This document shows positions 1-11,129 of a stretch of DNA of 64,000 nt, piece after piece. The stretch comes from Beroe forskalii (lineage: Eukaryota > Ctenophora > Nuda > Beroida > Beroidae): the NCBI GenBank assembly GCA_011033025.1, contig WFMF01000058.1:648918-712917 (forward strand), written 5' to 3'. Position 1 is the first letter of the stretch, and every line of letters starts with the position of its first letter. The notes under the pieces were generated by a model, which saw only the letters and a list, made by a program, of their open reading frames with translations, did not search any database and was not told the origin of the DNA. The position numbers were made by a program, and so were the translations under genes.

Positions 1-1403
1 GGTATATTCCGGTTCCATGATCTCAGCTGTGACCGTATACCTTCGATAATGAACTCGGCACCCCTCGTCCATTATCCAACTTACAGTTTATACAGTCTCG
101 GCTGTCGCCTCGACCATATAAGTTGCGGTATACGGTCACCACTTCGACATGTTGACGCACCCAGTTTAAAATAACCGCTTCTTTCTGTAGGTATACATTT
201 TCCATGATTTTATCGAACAATATAAATTGCATTCCTACGGAACCTTTCTTAATGTACAGTGATGTTATTGTGATGTTTAATGTGTATTAGAATTTATTAG
301 GCTAATAAAATGGCCGGTGGACCCCTCCCCTACTTACCCCTGGGAGAGCATTTAATGACCATGGTTAAGGCTGCGATTTGGACCGTCATCCTGTGTTGAA
401 ATAGACCCGGCGTGATTCATCGCCTGGAAATTGACAAAATACAAAGAAATAGTTACGATGCAATCAACCAAATCAATTACAAGTTACCGAATCATGGTAT
501 TATTTTTTCTTATACAATTGCTTATAATAATATTATATGTAATCATCAATATGTAAGTTTATTGATAATTACATAATTATGTAATTATCAATAAACTTAC
601 ACGTGAATTCAAGAAAATGACAGCCACACTGGCACAAAAATTGACCTTACGAACATAATTCACAAAGTCTGCATATTCTTTAGCTTTATCACTGTAGAGA
701 AAATAAATTAAGAATACTGACCTTTGCATTGAACTTATTTTGAAGACTGTTCTAAGTTCTTGTTGTGATCGGCATTCAGCAGAAGTCAATCGTATGCAGC
801 TGCAGGGTACTTTCAGAGGATTCGAAAATCACCATTTCAGTTCTTCAGTTCTCCACCATGGCGTAATTGTACATTAAATCCATCGCCTAGTGACAATAAA
901 AATTACATTTATAAATTAATACCACTGTTAACAGAAAAGGGACACTGCAGCCTGCAGCACTTATCAGGTAGGATTGAGCACTTTAAATCTTTAAACAATC
1001 AATCTATCAATGTTGAGGCACCGCGGAGGCACTGGCATGGTAATGTGTAGAAGCGAAAGATTTCTGCTCTGAAATTGGGTAAGAGGAAATTATATATTAG
1101 CCGATCGTTAGATAGTTAGATGTTGGCATCATTCCAATTCCACAATTTATTCAAATTAGAAATGCTTCATATCAAGCATGAGAAAGATTCAAAATTACTG
1201 AAAGCTGGAATGATTCAAGAAGTACACCAAGAAAAAGAAGATAGCTGCAAAATGCAAAGATTCATGAACGTGGCAGCACCCATAAAATTACATCTCAGCC
1301 ATGCTAGCAGGAAAATAGCGCAATTCCTCATAAGGATATTGGGGGAACAGAAATTTCATCTCAGGACACTTTATCTCGCAATATGTCAGCTCTTAAAAGA
1401 TAA
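1..1403. other. Non-coding AT-rich stretch
   Basis: I see no convincing gene here. The open frames are short and lack recognisable motifs, and several lack an ATG. The only marked structure is the palindrome at 552-601. Confidence 0.5.
552..601. repeat. 50-bp perfect palindrome
   Basis: The 50 bases equal their own reverse complement, centred on ATAATTAT with no spacer. The outer ends read TGTAAGTT and AACTTACA. Such a sequence can extrude as a cruciform. It could be a foldback remnant or a head-to-head pair of MITE ends. No target duplication is obvious. Confidence 0.85.
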
Positions 1404-1475
1404 GGGTCTCGGTTAGGGTAAGGGTTTGGGTTAGGGTCAAGGTTAGGGTTTGGGTTAGGTTATGGTTAGGGTCAG
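1404..1475 (+). repeat. Short degenerate telomere-like tract
   Basis: About 70 bases of mixed GGTTAGGGT and GGTTTGGGT units. On either side lie imperfect inverted copies of a CATCTCA...GGACACTT...ATCTC motif (about 1360-1385 and 1483-1525). The tract therefore seems to sit at the centre of a small foldback-like element. It echoes the much longer telomere-like core at 11130-11690. Confidence 0.65.
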
Positions 1476-1739
1476 ACAGGGATGAAGTGTCCGGAGATAA
1501 ATGTCGTGAGATGAGATGTCGCCCACCCAGGATATTAGGTGAGTTTGAAGGCTCTGAAAAGTCAAGAGATATGCTGATATCACAGGCAAGGACCTTTCAC
1601 AGTACCTATCAACGATGTCTCTGATTAATAAGAGAATGTGAATAAAAGCGTATAGCAAGTTATTAGTGATTAGATGTTGCATCATCCCAGTACTTTTTCT
1701 GAGTTTCTCATAATTAGATAATTATCGAAATAGGTACTT

Positions 1740-2560
1740 CAAGAAAGTCTAAAATTATGACCGAAAATTACTGACAGCTTCATAAATCACAAATGAGATG
1801 AAGAATTAAGATCTGAGACGGGCAACGCCCTTACAGTCAAAAAATCAAAAACTCAGAAGAAAGATTAAAACCATGACTGAAAAGTTCTAAAGATCATTCG
1901 AAACACTGACATGAAATGAAGAAAGAATAAATTGATCTGAGACCGGTAACGCCCCTCACAGTCACAAGCAACAGCTAAAAAAAGATTAAAATTTACTGAA
2001 AATGACTGAATTGATTCAAAACACTCGGCATGAAATGAAGAAATTAGAATGCCCAAAGAGCTAAAGATCTAAGAATGACAACGCCTCGCAAGCAACAGCT
2101 AATAAGAATCGAAAGATCAAAATCATGACTGAAAATTACTGAAAGATTCAAACAATCGACATGAAATGAAGAATTAGAAAGAATAAAGATCTGAGACTGG
2201 CAACGCTCACAAACATCAGCTCAGAGGAAAGATAAAATTTGACTGAAAATGACTGGAAAGAGCGAAAGATTCAAAGACCTCGACATGAAATGAAGAAAGA
2301 ATAAAGACCTGAGCAACGCCCCCACAAAACAAAAGCCAAGAAAAAAAAGATTAAAATTATGACTGAAATTACTGAAAGAAAGATTCTAAACACTGACATG
2401 TAATGAAGAAAGAAAGAGCTGAGATCGGCAACGCCCCCGCAAACAAAAAGCCAAGAAAAAAGTCCATGAACATAATTAGAAAGATTAAAATCGTGACATG
2501 AAGTGACTTAGAAGAAAATCAAAGCCCCTCGACCGGCAAAAAAGTCCACACACCGTAAAG
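1740..2560 (+). repeat. Decayed ~120-bp tandem repeat
   Basis: Roughly six degenerate copies of a unit containing GATCTGAGAC, GGCAACGCC, AAAGATTAAAA, ATGACTGAAAA and GACATGAAATGAAGAA in that order. The CAACGCC-like block recurs near 1822, 1947, 2079, 2201, 2313 and 2430, about 110-130 bp apart. Copies differ by many substitutions and small indels, so the array is old. No coding frame runs through it. Confidence 0.75.
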
Positions 2561-3092
2561 ATTAAAATCGACTGATAATAACTTAAAACACGAGGTAAGC
2601 AAGCATTGAACATTTAGCAAACACGAGGGTGAGACACAACAAGAGCGCTCGATTATTTGAGCGAGAAAAGATTCGATGTTCGCCGAGGACAGCTTCAAAA
2701 TTTCACTAAAACGCCCATAACCCCGATCCAAAGCATTTTTTTCCATATAATTTTTTAATTTACAGCCGAGAATGAGATCTTTCCAATGATGTAACATTTG
2801 ACAAAAGTTTTTTTCATAAGTATGACTCAATTTGCCCAACCAGGCAATTTTTTGCAATATTGGTGCGCGCGTCGTTTTCGTAGCGCAATACGCGTTAGCT
2901 GGCGATAATGACGTACGCGCTCGACCGAATCAGATTGTGCAGCACTTTCTGCTGCACACGATGTTGTATTTCCTACCCTCGCCGAAGGGCGCAAAGTGAC
3001 GTCCAAATGTGGAACGTTGCGCCGCGCGCGAGGGTAGGGTAACATCCCAGAGTTTTCTAAGTTACTTGTCTTTAAAATAATGTTAAAACAGA
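2561..3092. other. CpG-rich spacer before Polinton remnant
   Basis: This holds a local CpG-rich patch (about 2860-3040, with many GCGCGC steps) that contrasts with the AT-rich surroundings. The minus-strand open frame here has no recognisable motif. The left boundary of the Polinton may be near here, but I found no terminal inverted repeat matching the right side. Confidence 0.3.
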
Positions 3093-3577
3093 GTGGCTTT
3101 TGAAATAAAAAACTTTTGTGTTATTAAAGGTGATATTATCTTTAAGGAATTTATGTTGATGGCAAAAAAACAAATTATCTTGATGCATGAATCAGTAGTC
3201 ATAATAGACCATTCAGTTCCATTCAATTTTTCACGATTTCTACCTATTCTCAGAATGACAAGTATACCTTTTACCTACGACACAGAATGAACATAGTTGC
3301 TTCATTAATGATTGTAGCAATACTGGCGAATGTGTGATATTCTGGAAAACATGCTGCCTTTCACTGGATCCTGTCAAAATTACCTCTTGTTTCCAATCAT
3401 CAAGAGGAAATCAATAAAGTGGTGAATCAAGTTACAATGATCTCTAGAGCCATTATTATATGCTTCAATATTATTGGAATGGACAATATTTCTATGAATG
3501 ATATAGAGCAACTGTCCTTTGAAGATAAAAAGACTATTGATTCAAATGTTACAAGAACTAAGAGATGTGATTTCTGA
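3093..3577 (+). pseudogene. Degraded unidentified ORF at left of Polinton
   Basis: An open frame runs from 3093 to 3290. After frame changes, a second open stretch of about 70 codons ends in a TGA at about 3577. Together they look like one protein broken by indels. I recognise no catalytic motif. Its position beside the CxxC gene suggests a Polinton accessory gene, but this is inference. The stretch from 3578 to 3789 is AT-rich and I see nothing in it. Confidence 0.3.
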
Positions 3578-3789
3578 TTTTATATTGAGGATTAAAAAAC
3601 ATTTTGTTTGATTTAGATATTAATCACCATCGAATTTGTTTTTGATCTACATACTGTAAAAAAACAATATTATTGCTTTTACAAGATACTTTTTACTATT
3701 GAAAAGAGAAAGTGATTTATAAATTGGACTATTTACAAATAAAACAAAAATTTTATTGATAATTAAAATGTTATACAATACTACAGAAT

Positions 3790-4226
3790 TAAGATGTCTT
3801 CTTTCTTGTGTGCTCTGTTTGTTTTTGAAGTTTTACTTTCGAGTATAGCCGTAATCAATTCATATATGATACCATCAGTTTCACCAGTCACATACCTCCC
3901 CAATACATACTATCTGGGTGTGAATTTGTCAAAAATATCATAGCATTCCTACAGTAACATTCTTGATCCTGGTTTTGTCAGTGCTATGAGGGAGGTTGTT
4001 CTCTATAGAACGATAGAGTACATCTATCTTAGGTAAGATCATACCCCTCAATTTCATCAAAATATATCTTCATCTTATCGAGTAGAGAGTGCTGATGGTG
4101 TTGGTGAAGCACAGGTGACTTTAGCTTTGCATCACACCCTGGGCACCGTTCAATGCTGAGGTCTATACATTTTTTCATAAAGAGTGCTGAAATATAACCA
4201 ATCCAAATGTCATTGAAATAATCCAT
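3790..4226 (-). pseudogene. Polinton-associated CPGC-motif protein, frameshifted
   Basis: It starts at an ATG at 4226 with MDYFNDIWIGYIS and reads openly for 65 codons. It contains a CPGC motif and a histidine-rich HQHHQHSLLDKM stretch (residues about 28-50) that could bind metal. The same protein seems to continue in other frames to about 3790 (e.g. KIDVLYRSI, then RQYVLGRYVTGETDG, then a lysine-rich tail), so it has been broken by indels. Similar small CxxC proteins accompany Polintons of cnidarians and other invertebrates as I remember them, but I know no established function. It runs opposite to the capsid genes. Confidence 0.45.
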
Positions 4227-4379
4227 GATGCGTAATAGAGTAGAAAAAGAAGAAATGAGGAAATAATAGTCAACCTCTTTATATATACCTGAGGGGCCTC
4301 GAAGTATGGTGGGGTGTTTGAATGTTCTGACTGACCAAAGGAAAAAAAAATGGGGGGCTGTAGATCAGTATTCTCTTTA
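4227..4379. other. Spacer between two minus-strand Polinton genes
   Basis: An AT-rich spacer separating the membrane-protein frame from the CPGC frame. It contains CTTTATATATA (about 4277-4287), which on the minus strand reads TATATATAAAG and would suit a TATA box for the gene starting at 4226. Confidence 0.3.
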
Positions 4380-4872
4380 TTAGAGCCATTTCAACGTAAT
4401 CACCATCATCTTGAGTCTTAGCCAGATAGTTTTTAATAATCTTCTGCATTCCATTAGGGCCGCTGTTGAAATAACTATTGCAATTATATATCCGTAATTG
4501 ATGGAATTAGACTGTAAGGGTTGTGCGAATGATTCCTCTTGACTTTCAAGCATTAAAACTGGAGATATGAAAAACAAATGACTCAAAACTGAAGTTTTTT
4601 GTACTCCCTCCATGAACAACATTCATCTTTTCCTGATTCACCATAAAACCCCCCCATGTAAACTCAAATTGATGGGTTACATTTGCCTGATAAATACTAT
4701 ATTCCATCCCATCACTCAAATACAAGATAATACTATTATTGGTTCTATATAGATGAGCTGAAGAGTTATTGCCCTCAAAGAAGAAAAAATCTTGGCTCTC
4801 ATTTTTATTAACTTCAAAAGTTATATTAAAACTTAAGTTTGCAATTGTTGCAAACATCACCGTGAAATTCAT
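4380..4872 (-). pseudogene. Single-pass membrane glycoprotein-like ORF, frameshifted
   Basis: A true ATG at 4872 opens a frame of 108 codons with several N-glycosylation sequons (NFT, NLS, NIT, NES, NSS, NNS, NVT, NFS). A second, overlapping frame to 4380 carries a hydrophobic span (YGYIIAIVISTAALM) followed by a basic tail. Read together across a frameshift near 4560, this is a type I membrane protein: glycosylated ectodomain, one membrane segment, short cytoplasmic tail of Arg/Lys. I do not recognise a fusion peptide or family. It lies upstream of the foldback insertion at 4947. Confidence 0.4.
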
Positions 4873-4946
4873 TGCTAATACTGTGATCCATCTAAATGCT
4901 TTTATAGTGTACTCAATCTAAAGTATGCTTCCCTGATGAAATTTAA

Positions 4947-5390
4947 GGCTATATACTGGGTGAACTGCAGTTCATATGAAGTCGCCGCGCACTTCATATG
5001 AATTCATATGAATTCATATGAGTTCATATGAATGCGTTTACCAGTTCAATAAATTTTTATATGAATGAACTTCATATGAACTTCACATGAATTCATATGA
5101 ACTTCATATGAACTCCACCAAGTTCATATGAACTTCATATGAATTCATGCTATGAATTCATTAAACACGGATGAACTAGTTCACCAAAATTTAGTGAACT
5201 GAGATGCATATGAATTCATATGAATAAACTAGTTCATTCATATGAACTGCGTTGAACTGGAGTTCACCTGAATTCATTGAACTGCTGAACTTCGTTGAAC
5301 TGCTACGTTGAACTGCGTTGAACTGCGTTGAAACGTTGAACTTTGAACTGGAGTTCACCTGAGTTCATTTGAGTTCACCTGAGTTTATGT
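4947..5390 (+). repeat. Left terminal arm of TTCATATGAA foldback element
   Basis: The left arm pairs with 7616-8044. It is dominated by repeats of the palindrome TTCATATGAA and by GTTGAACTGC units, with a distinctive GTCGCCGCGCACTTC block near the outer end that is mirrored on the right. Confidence 0.88.
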
Positions 5391-5765
5391 CACTCAATGG
5401 GAATAACATATGTTATTTTTGGAAAACTTAGCTTGCAACAGAATGAACCTAAAGGACTGTATGTAACTGTTAGTGTTACCCCTACCCTCCACTGTGAGCA
5501 CTTATTTCACGCAACACGTCCTTCCAAATTTCAATTCCATTGGCTCATTAGGAATGAAAATAATAATGTAGATAGAAATGTTATCTGACGGCGGAGGTAG
5601 TCAATGACTTGACTCAATGACTGGACTTCATGACTTGACTCGACTCGGCTCTCATTCGACGACCTCGACGACTCGATTCGACGATTCGACTGGGCGACTC
5701 GACTCGGCGACTCGACTCGACATTTCGACTCGGCTTGACTCCCTTCGGCGACTAATCGACCGATG

Positions 5766-6770
5766 ACAAAAATTTTTAAAAAAATTTTCCCCCAAAAAAA
5801 AAAAAATTTTTTAAAAAATTCAATAATTCATATAAACTTTTTCCCCCAAAAAAAAAAAAAATTTAAAATTTTAAAAAAAAAAAAAATTTTTAAAAAGGGG
5901 TTTTTTTGGGTTTAAATTTTTCCCCCAAAAAAATTAACTTTTTTTTGGGGGAAAGGAAAAGGTTTGGGGGGTTTTTTTTTTTTTTTTTAAAAAATTTTTT
6001 TTAAAATTTTGGAAAAAAAACCAAAGGTTTTTAAAAAAATTTTTAAAAAAAACCCCCGGGTTTTTTTAAAAATTTCCTTCCCCCCCCTTTTTTTGAAAAA
6101 AAAATTTAAAATTTTTCCAAAAAAAAAAAAAAAGGGGGAAAAAAGGGAAAAAAAATTGCCGGGGCCCCCCCCCCCCCCAAACCCCCAAGGCCCCCGGGCC
6201 CCCCCCTTCCCCCCCCTTTTATTGGGTTTGGCCCCCCTTTTTCCCCCTTTCCGGCGACCCCCCCCCCCGGGGGGGGGGTTTTTTCCCCCCCCCCGGGCCC
6301 ACCCGCCCCCCCCCCCCCCCCCCCGGGGGGGGGGGCCCCCAAACCCCCCCCCCCGGGGCCCGATTTCCCCCCCCCCCCCCCTTTTTGGGGGCGATTTTGG
6401 GGCCCGGGGGCCCCCGGGGCGGCCCCCTTTTGGGGGGGGCCTTGGGCCCCCCCCCCTTTTTTTTTCCCAACCCGGACCCAATTTTTTTTTAAAAAAAACT
6501 TCGGCCCAAGGGTTGGGCCCCCCGATTTAACCGACCCCCCTTTTCCCCCCCCCCTTTTTTTCCCCCCCCCCCCCTTTGGCGACCCCCCAAAAAGGGGGGG
6601 GAAACCCTTTTTTAAAACCCCCTTTTGGGGGGGGGGGAATTAAAGGTCAAAAAAAAAATTAAAAAAAAAAAAATTGGGGTGGGGGGGGGGTTTAAAAAAG
6701 GGGAAAAAAATGGGTGAAAAAAAAAAGGGGGGGGAAAAAAAAATTTTTGGGGGGGGGGGGGTCGGTGCGA
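5766..6770. other. Homopolymer-run block, probably unreliable consensus
   Basis: About 1 kb consists almost wholly of runs of A, T, C or G of 3 to 20 bases. Natural short-period structure stops abruptly at both edges, where GACTCG-type repeats lie. Both strands show long glycine/proline/lysine/phenylalanine open frames that are meaningless by-products. The block sits near the centre of a large inverted repeat, where long-read consensus often fails. I treat it as sequence error rather than biology. Confidence 0.75.
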
Positions 6771-7615
6771 AAGGAAATGTCCGGTCGAGTCGTCGGTGGT
6801 CGGGGTCAGGTGGCCAGGGGTCAGAGTCATCGAAGTCGAGTCGGTTGAGTCGTCGATTAAGTCGTTGAGTCGGTCGTTGAGGTCAGGAGATGGTAGTCGA
6901 AGTCGTTGAGACGAAGTCACGTCGAAGTCGAGTCGTCGTTGAGACAAGTCAGAGAGTCAAATCAAGTCGTCAAAGTTGAGGCAACGAAGTCGATTTGAGT
7001 CGTCGAGTCACTGAGTGGTCGTGAGAGTGACTAGAGTTAATTCATGACGTAAGTGAAATTTTTTAGTTGTCACGACTGTACACTTAACAAGAGTACGAAA
7101 AAATCGTTTATGGAAGAGCTCAAGACTTGAGTCTGATTTAACTATTTGATTTTGGAAGCCCCTTCAGTGAAATGGATCAAGATGCAGCTAATTTGGTGAA
7201 GTTTAACAGCCTCTTTAAAATTGAAAAAAGCCTTTCAATAGGTGACGTCACTCTTGCCAGTCAACCGAATGAGACTTATCGGGCATAGATCAGAGCAGCA
7301 ACGCCAAGAAGGCCCCATGGTAGCCAGTGCGCCACATCGACGCCAGGGCAGTGCCATGGTGTAAGCCACGAGGCAGCCACGGCCGAAGCCATGAAGACGC
7401 CATGGCTTCACAGTGGCACTGCCATGACTGCCATGATGTCACCGTGGCGCCCTTGTGGCTTCATCGTTGCCCAGTAGTGGCGTCCCTGTGGCTTCACCCA
7501 TGGCACTGCCTGGCGTCACCGTGGCACTGCGGTGCCGCACTGCCGCTCTTGTGGCGTCGCTGATCCATGTTTTGATCCATCCCCGAAATATCTGTTAAGT
7601 TATCATTTTGACCTT

Positions 7616-8044
7616 CTAGATGAACTTCGAGATGAATTCGTTGAACTGCGTTGAACTCCGTTGAACTGCGTTGAACTCCGTTGAACTGCGTTGAACTCCG
7701 TTGAACTGGAGTCATGAGATGAACTTCTAGTTCATATGAATTCAAGGCGAACTGGAATGCATATGAGTTCATATGAGTTCATATGCATCTCAGTTCACTA
7801 AATTTTGGTGAACTAGTTCATCCGTGTTTAATGAATTCATATGAGTTCCTTATGAAGTTCATATATGAACTTGGTGGAGTTCATATGAAGTTCATATGAA
7901 TTCATATGAAGTTCATATGAAGTTCATTCATATAAAATTTATTGAACTGGTAAACGCATTCAAATGAACTCATATGAATTCATATGAATTCATATGAAGT
8001 GCGCGGCGACTTCATATGAACTGCAGTTCACCCAGTATATAGCC
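7616..8044 (-). repeat. Right terminal arm of TTCATATGAA foldback element
   Basis: The inverted partner of 4947-5390, ending in the same GGCTATATACTGGG terminus on the minus strand. It differs from the left arm by only scattered substitutions and short indels, so the insertion is younger than the decay of the surrounding Polinton genes. Confidence 0.88.
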
Positions 8045-8219
8045 AAATTTAATGAGTCATTAATGATTGAAAAAACTAGGATTAAATCTTTCATCTTTTG
8101 TTTAATAAGATATTTAGCTCTTGTTTGGGATGCACATTGCAAATCATATATTAATTTTTTCTGATTATAGGTTATATTTTTCCCTCTGTGGATGACATAA
8201 TGGTATTACCCCCCGAGGT

Positions 8220-8787
8220 TAGACCCAAAATATTATTTGCAGAACTTTTAAATGTTTATTATTGAAACTGATTGAACTCTTAGTGAATAGATCTTGAATT
8301 TCTTTAATTTTGGACATCATTGAAGAGTTAAATACTTCTGTCTTGAGGGTGCTTAGTTCAGCATCATCTTGAACCATGGCTTTGATCTGATCACTAAGTA
8401 AATTGATTTTTCCTTGTAATCATTTACTTCTTGTGAATGAATTTTCTAACTTTATCTAGTTGAGTTTTGTGCTTATATTGTAATTGAACTTTTTAATTGT
8501 TCACCACTTGTATCTTTTTTTTGGTCTTTTTTCCTGTAATAACCTTCAATTTTTGAAGCTTCTCTGTCTTATTTTCAGTCTCAAAATCCTTCAGCTTTCT
8601 TGTGAACTTCACCACCATTATGAGTCAACTTGTGGCTATATAAACTAGCGTTTGAGGTAAACTCAGCATTACATACTTCACAAATCAAATTCATACTTTG
8701 AAATCTAGAGGATACTGCATTTATATACCCCATGAGCATCCAAGAATTATATAATGATCCTAAGTTTGCTGCTTCATTTACAGGCAA
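8220..8787 (-). pseudogene. C2H2 zinc-finger / coiled-coil accessory protein, decayed
   Basis: An open minus-strand frame (8581-8787) contains one C2H2 finger: CEVC, then FTSNASLYSHKLTH. There is no ATG at the 5' edge of the frame; it opens with TTG. Beyond the stop at 8581 the reading continues in shifted frames to about 8220 as a Lys/Glu/Gln-rich, probably coiled-coil region. A single finger followed by a coiled coil suits a small Polinton DNA-binding accessory protein. It points away from the integrase, so the two could share a divergent promoter near 8790-8880. Confidence 0.45.
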
Positions 8788-8879
8788 GAAAAATTTTACT
8801 AATGCTCTTGTTTCATCAAAGAATTTAAAACGTAAAGATATAGAAAAGAACTTAAGAAAATTGATTCATATACACTACA

Positions 8880-9784
8880 TAAACCCGTGAGAAGACCTAA
8901 GCTATTTAGAAGAATCTATACTAAAGGAATAAAATACTTATATCAAATAGATCTTATTGATATATGAGTAAATTTGAAAAAGATAATAATGGATACAAAT
9001 GGTTAATAACAATCATTGATACATTCTCTAAAAGGCCTGGGCTTTCAAAATGAAACAAAAAACATCAAAGGAAATTCTTAGAGTTATGAAACCATTCTTA
9101 GAAGAAACACCCCAGTAAAAATGGAGTTTGATCAAGAGAACCGAATTTTACAATGCCCCATTTTTAAATCTACAAAAAATTAAAGATACATCATTACAGT
9201 GTATATTCAGATCGAAAGTGTGCGATAGTTGAAAGGTTCAGAACATTAAAGACAAGAATGTATCGAAGTTTCACTGCAAGGGGGAGTCACAAATTAGTTG
9301 GAATTTTAGGATCTCTTAGATGGCTATAACAACACACGTCACAGTTCAACCAAGTACAAACCAAATGATGTTAAAATCAAATGAGCACTTAGTTAGAAAA
9401 AATCTATTTCCTAAAAGCCCAAACTCAAAAAATTTACAAAAGCCCATTTAAAGGTGGGGACACTGTAAGAATTTCAAAAAGAAAGCCACATTTCAAAAGG
9501 TATGAACAAACTTATAGTTACAGAAGTATTTGAAATAAGTAAAATTAGAAAAACATATCCAGTCACCTACAAATCAAAGACTATAAAGGTGAAGAAATAA
9601 AAGGTTCATTCTATAGAAATGAACTTCAACTTGTGGACAAGTCTGATAATATTTGGCCAATCAAAGATATAATAAAAAGAGGAAAAGACAAGGCACCACT
9701 GAATACTTAGTTAACTTTGTAGGATATCCAGAGACTTTACAAGAGTGGATTCCGCAAAGTGACTTGTTTAATAATGCCAATTAA
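8880..9784 (+). pseudogene. Polinton retroviral-type (RVE) integrase, degraded
   Basis: Successive frames give the DDE integrase core: KYLYQIDLIDM-like (first Asp), KWLITIIDTFSKRPWAF, then an EFYNAPF block (second acidic region), then RNELQLVDKSDNIWPI and a chromodomain-like end (YLVNFVGYPETLQEWIPQSDL). This order matches integrases of Polintons, which integrate the linear element and may bind chromatin through the chromodomain. At least four frameshifts and several stops disrupt it. It lies directly upstream of the ATPase on the same strand, a usual Polinton neighbourhood. Confidence 0.8.
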
Positions 9785-10067
9785 ATTTTAGCTAATAAAA
9801 ATACAATTATTTTTGGGCAAACTGGAGCTGGGTAAGACCCACTTCATCCTAGATGTCATCAGACAAAATTAATACATCCTTTTCCAAAAACAATTTTCTA
9901 TATGTTCAACATTGAACAAAATTTTATGCATGAATGGAATAAAAAGGAGTCTGAAAAAATAAAATTCATTAAAGGACTTGACTTCTCACAAATATCATCA
10001 GATGAACCTTCCATGTTGATTATAGATGATCTTATTCTTTCAAACAATAAATGGCAAATGACCACAT

Positions 10068-10500
10068 TGCAAAATCGCCGACTCGGCGATCGCGCCCGTC
10101 CTTTTCGATCAGCATGATCGGCGCCGATCGGCGCGATCGGCGCTGAATGGCGCCGATCGCGCAAGCTAAACGCCGATCGGTGGTACCGCCGATCGGCGCT
10201 GATCGGCGCCGATGTCGATGGGAAATCGGCATCTTTTCATCGGCAGTCGTAGGCGCTGATCGGCGCCGATCAGCGCCGATCAGCGCGATCGGCGCCGATC
10301 AGCGCCGGCCAGCCCCGATCGGCGCCGACGGCGCCGATCTGCCTGATCGGCGCCGATCAGCGCCGATAAAAACTTACCCTGTATAAGGGAAGCTGTCTGG
10401 TGCATTTTATTCCAGATTTCCCCGTGATTTTCCCATCGGCGCCGATCGGCGCTGATCGGCGCTCGATCGGCGCCGATGGGAAATTTTAAAAATTTCAAGC
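10068..10500 (+). repeat. CGGCGCCGATCG tandem palindrome array, left
   Basis: Tandem GGCGCCGATCGGCGCTGATC-like units. Each contains nested palindromes (GGCGCC, CGATCG, GGCGCTGATC). The array is interrupted by short stretches shared with the right arm, such as CTTTTCATCGGC and CTGTATAAGGGAAGCTGTC. It could be a dense array of protein-binding sites. Confidence 0.85.
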
Positions 10501-11129
10501 TTGGACAGGAAAATGCGGATTTTATCGCGCATTTGACCGACTCTAACGATCAGAGTTATGTTATGGTTTGTAATTATATATGTTTTATAATAAGCGGACG
10601 TCATTGTCATACTCATAGATAATGAAGGCTCCGTTTACATGGAAGGCCGACCTTTATAGTTATTAACTTAAAATGTAAGAATACCTGATGATAATATTAA
10701 TACGTCGATGATTTCAAATAAAAAGACATACAATGGACGCAGAACGGAAACACTGTAGTGATGAATGATTTTTGCGTGTTGCTTTGCACGTGTAACCATA
10801 GTAACGGCGGGTGTACAAGTAATAGTATTGTTTAGATGGGAGCCGATTTTGGCGTCCGCACTTTTACAGAAAAAACTTTAGGTTAAGATGGACTTTTAAA
10901 CAAGCGCTATCCCCAGGCTGCTGGACTCGAACGGACTTCGGCGGACTTCAGCGGTCTCCGCCAAAATTTTTAGTATCTGTCCCATATATCTCCGGCCGAG
11001 TGACGCCACAGATCAACACCTCAATCTTTATGAGTTTATGTATCCTAAACCTTATTTTTGCCCTAACCATAACCATAGGCATAACTAATCTATTTAACCT
11101 AACAAATGCTGACCCTCATCCTGATCCTT

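Larger units (their letters stand above)
4939..8052. mobile_element. Foldback/TIR transposon with 8-bp target duplication (3.1 kb)
   Basis: The element spans 4947-8044. Both ends begin GGCTATATACTGGGTGAACT and the arms stay near-identical in inverted orientation for about 430 bp (4947-5390 and 7616-8044). The flanking 8 bases AAATTTAA are identical at 4939-4946 and 8045-8052, a perfect target-site duplication. The arms are made largely of tandem TTCATATGAA/GAATTCATATG palindromes plus GTTGAACTGC units. Inner subterminal blocks (about 5590-5765 and 6770-7030) are inverted GTCGAGTC-type repeats. A GTGGC/ATGGC-rich block lies at 7300-7570. I see no transposase, so it is non-autonomous. An 8-bp duplication fits hAT, P or Merlin; I cannot decide which. 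Confidence 0.88.

Noticed and set aside
5987-6530. Long Gly/Pro/Lys-rich open frames on both strands
   Set aside because: They come from homopolymer runs that are probably consensus errors; frames on opposite strands mirror each other and no motif is present.
7327-7563. His/Trp/Cys-rich frame in the foldback element
   Set aside because: It arises from GTGGC/ATGGC tandem repeats; no transposase motif.
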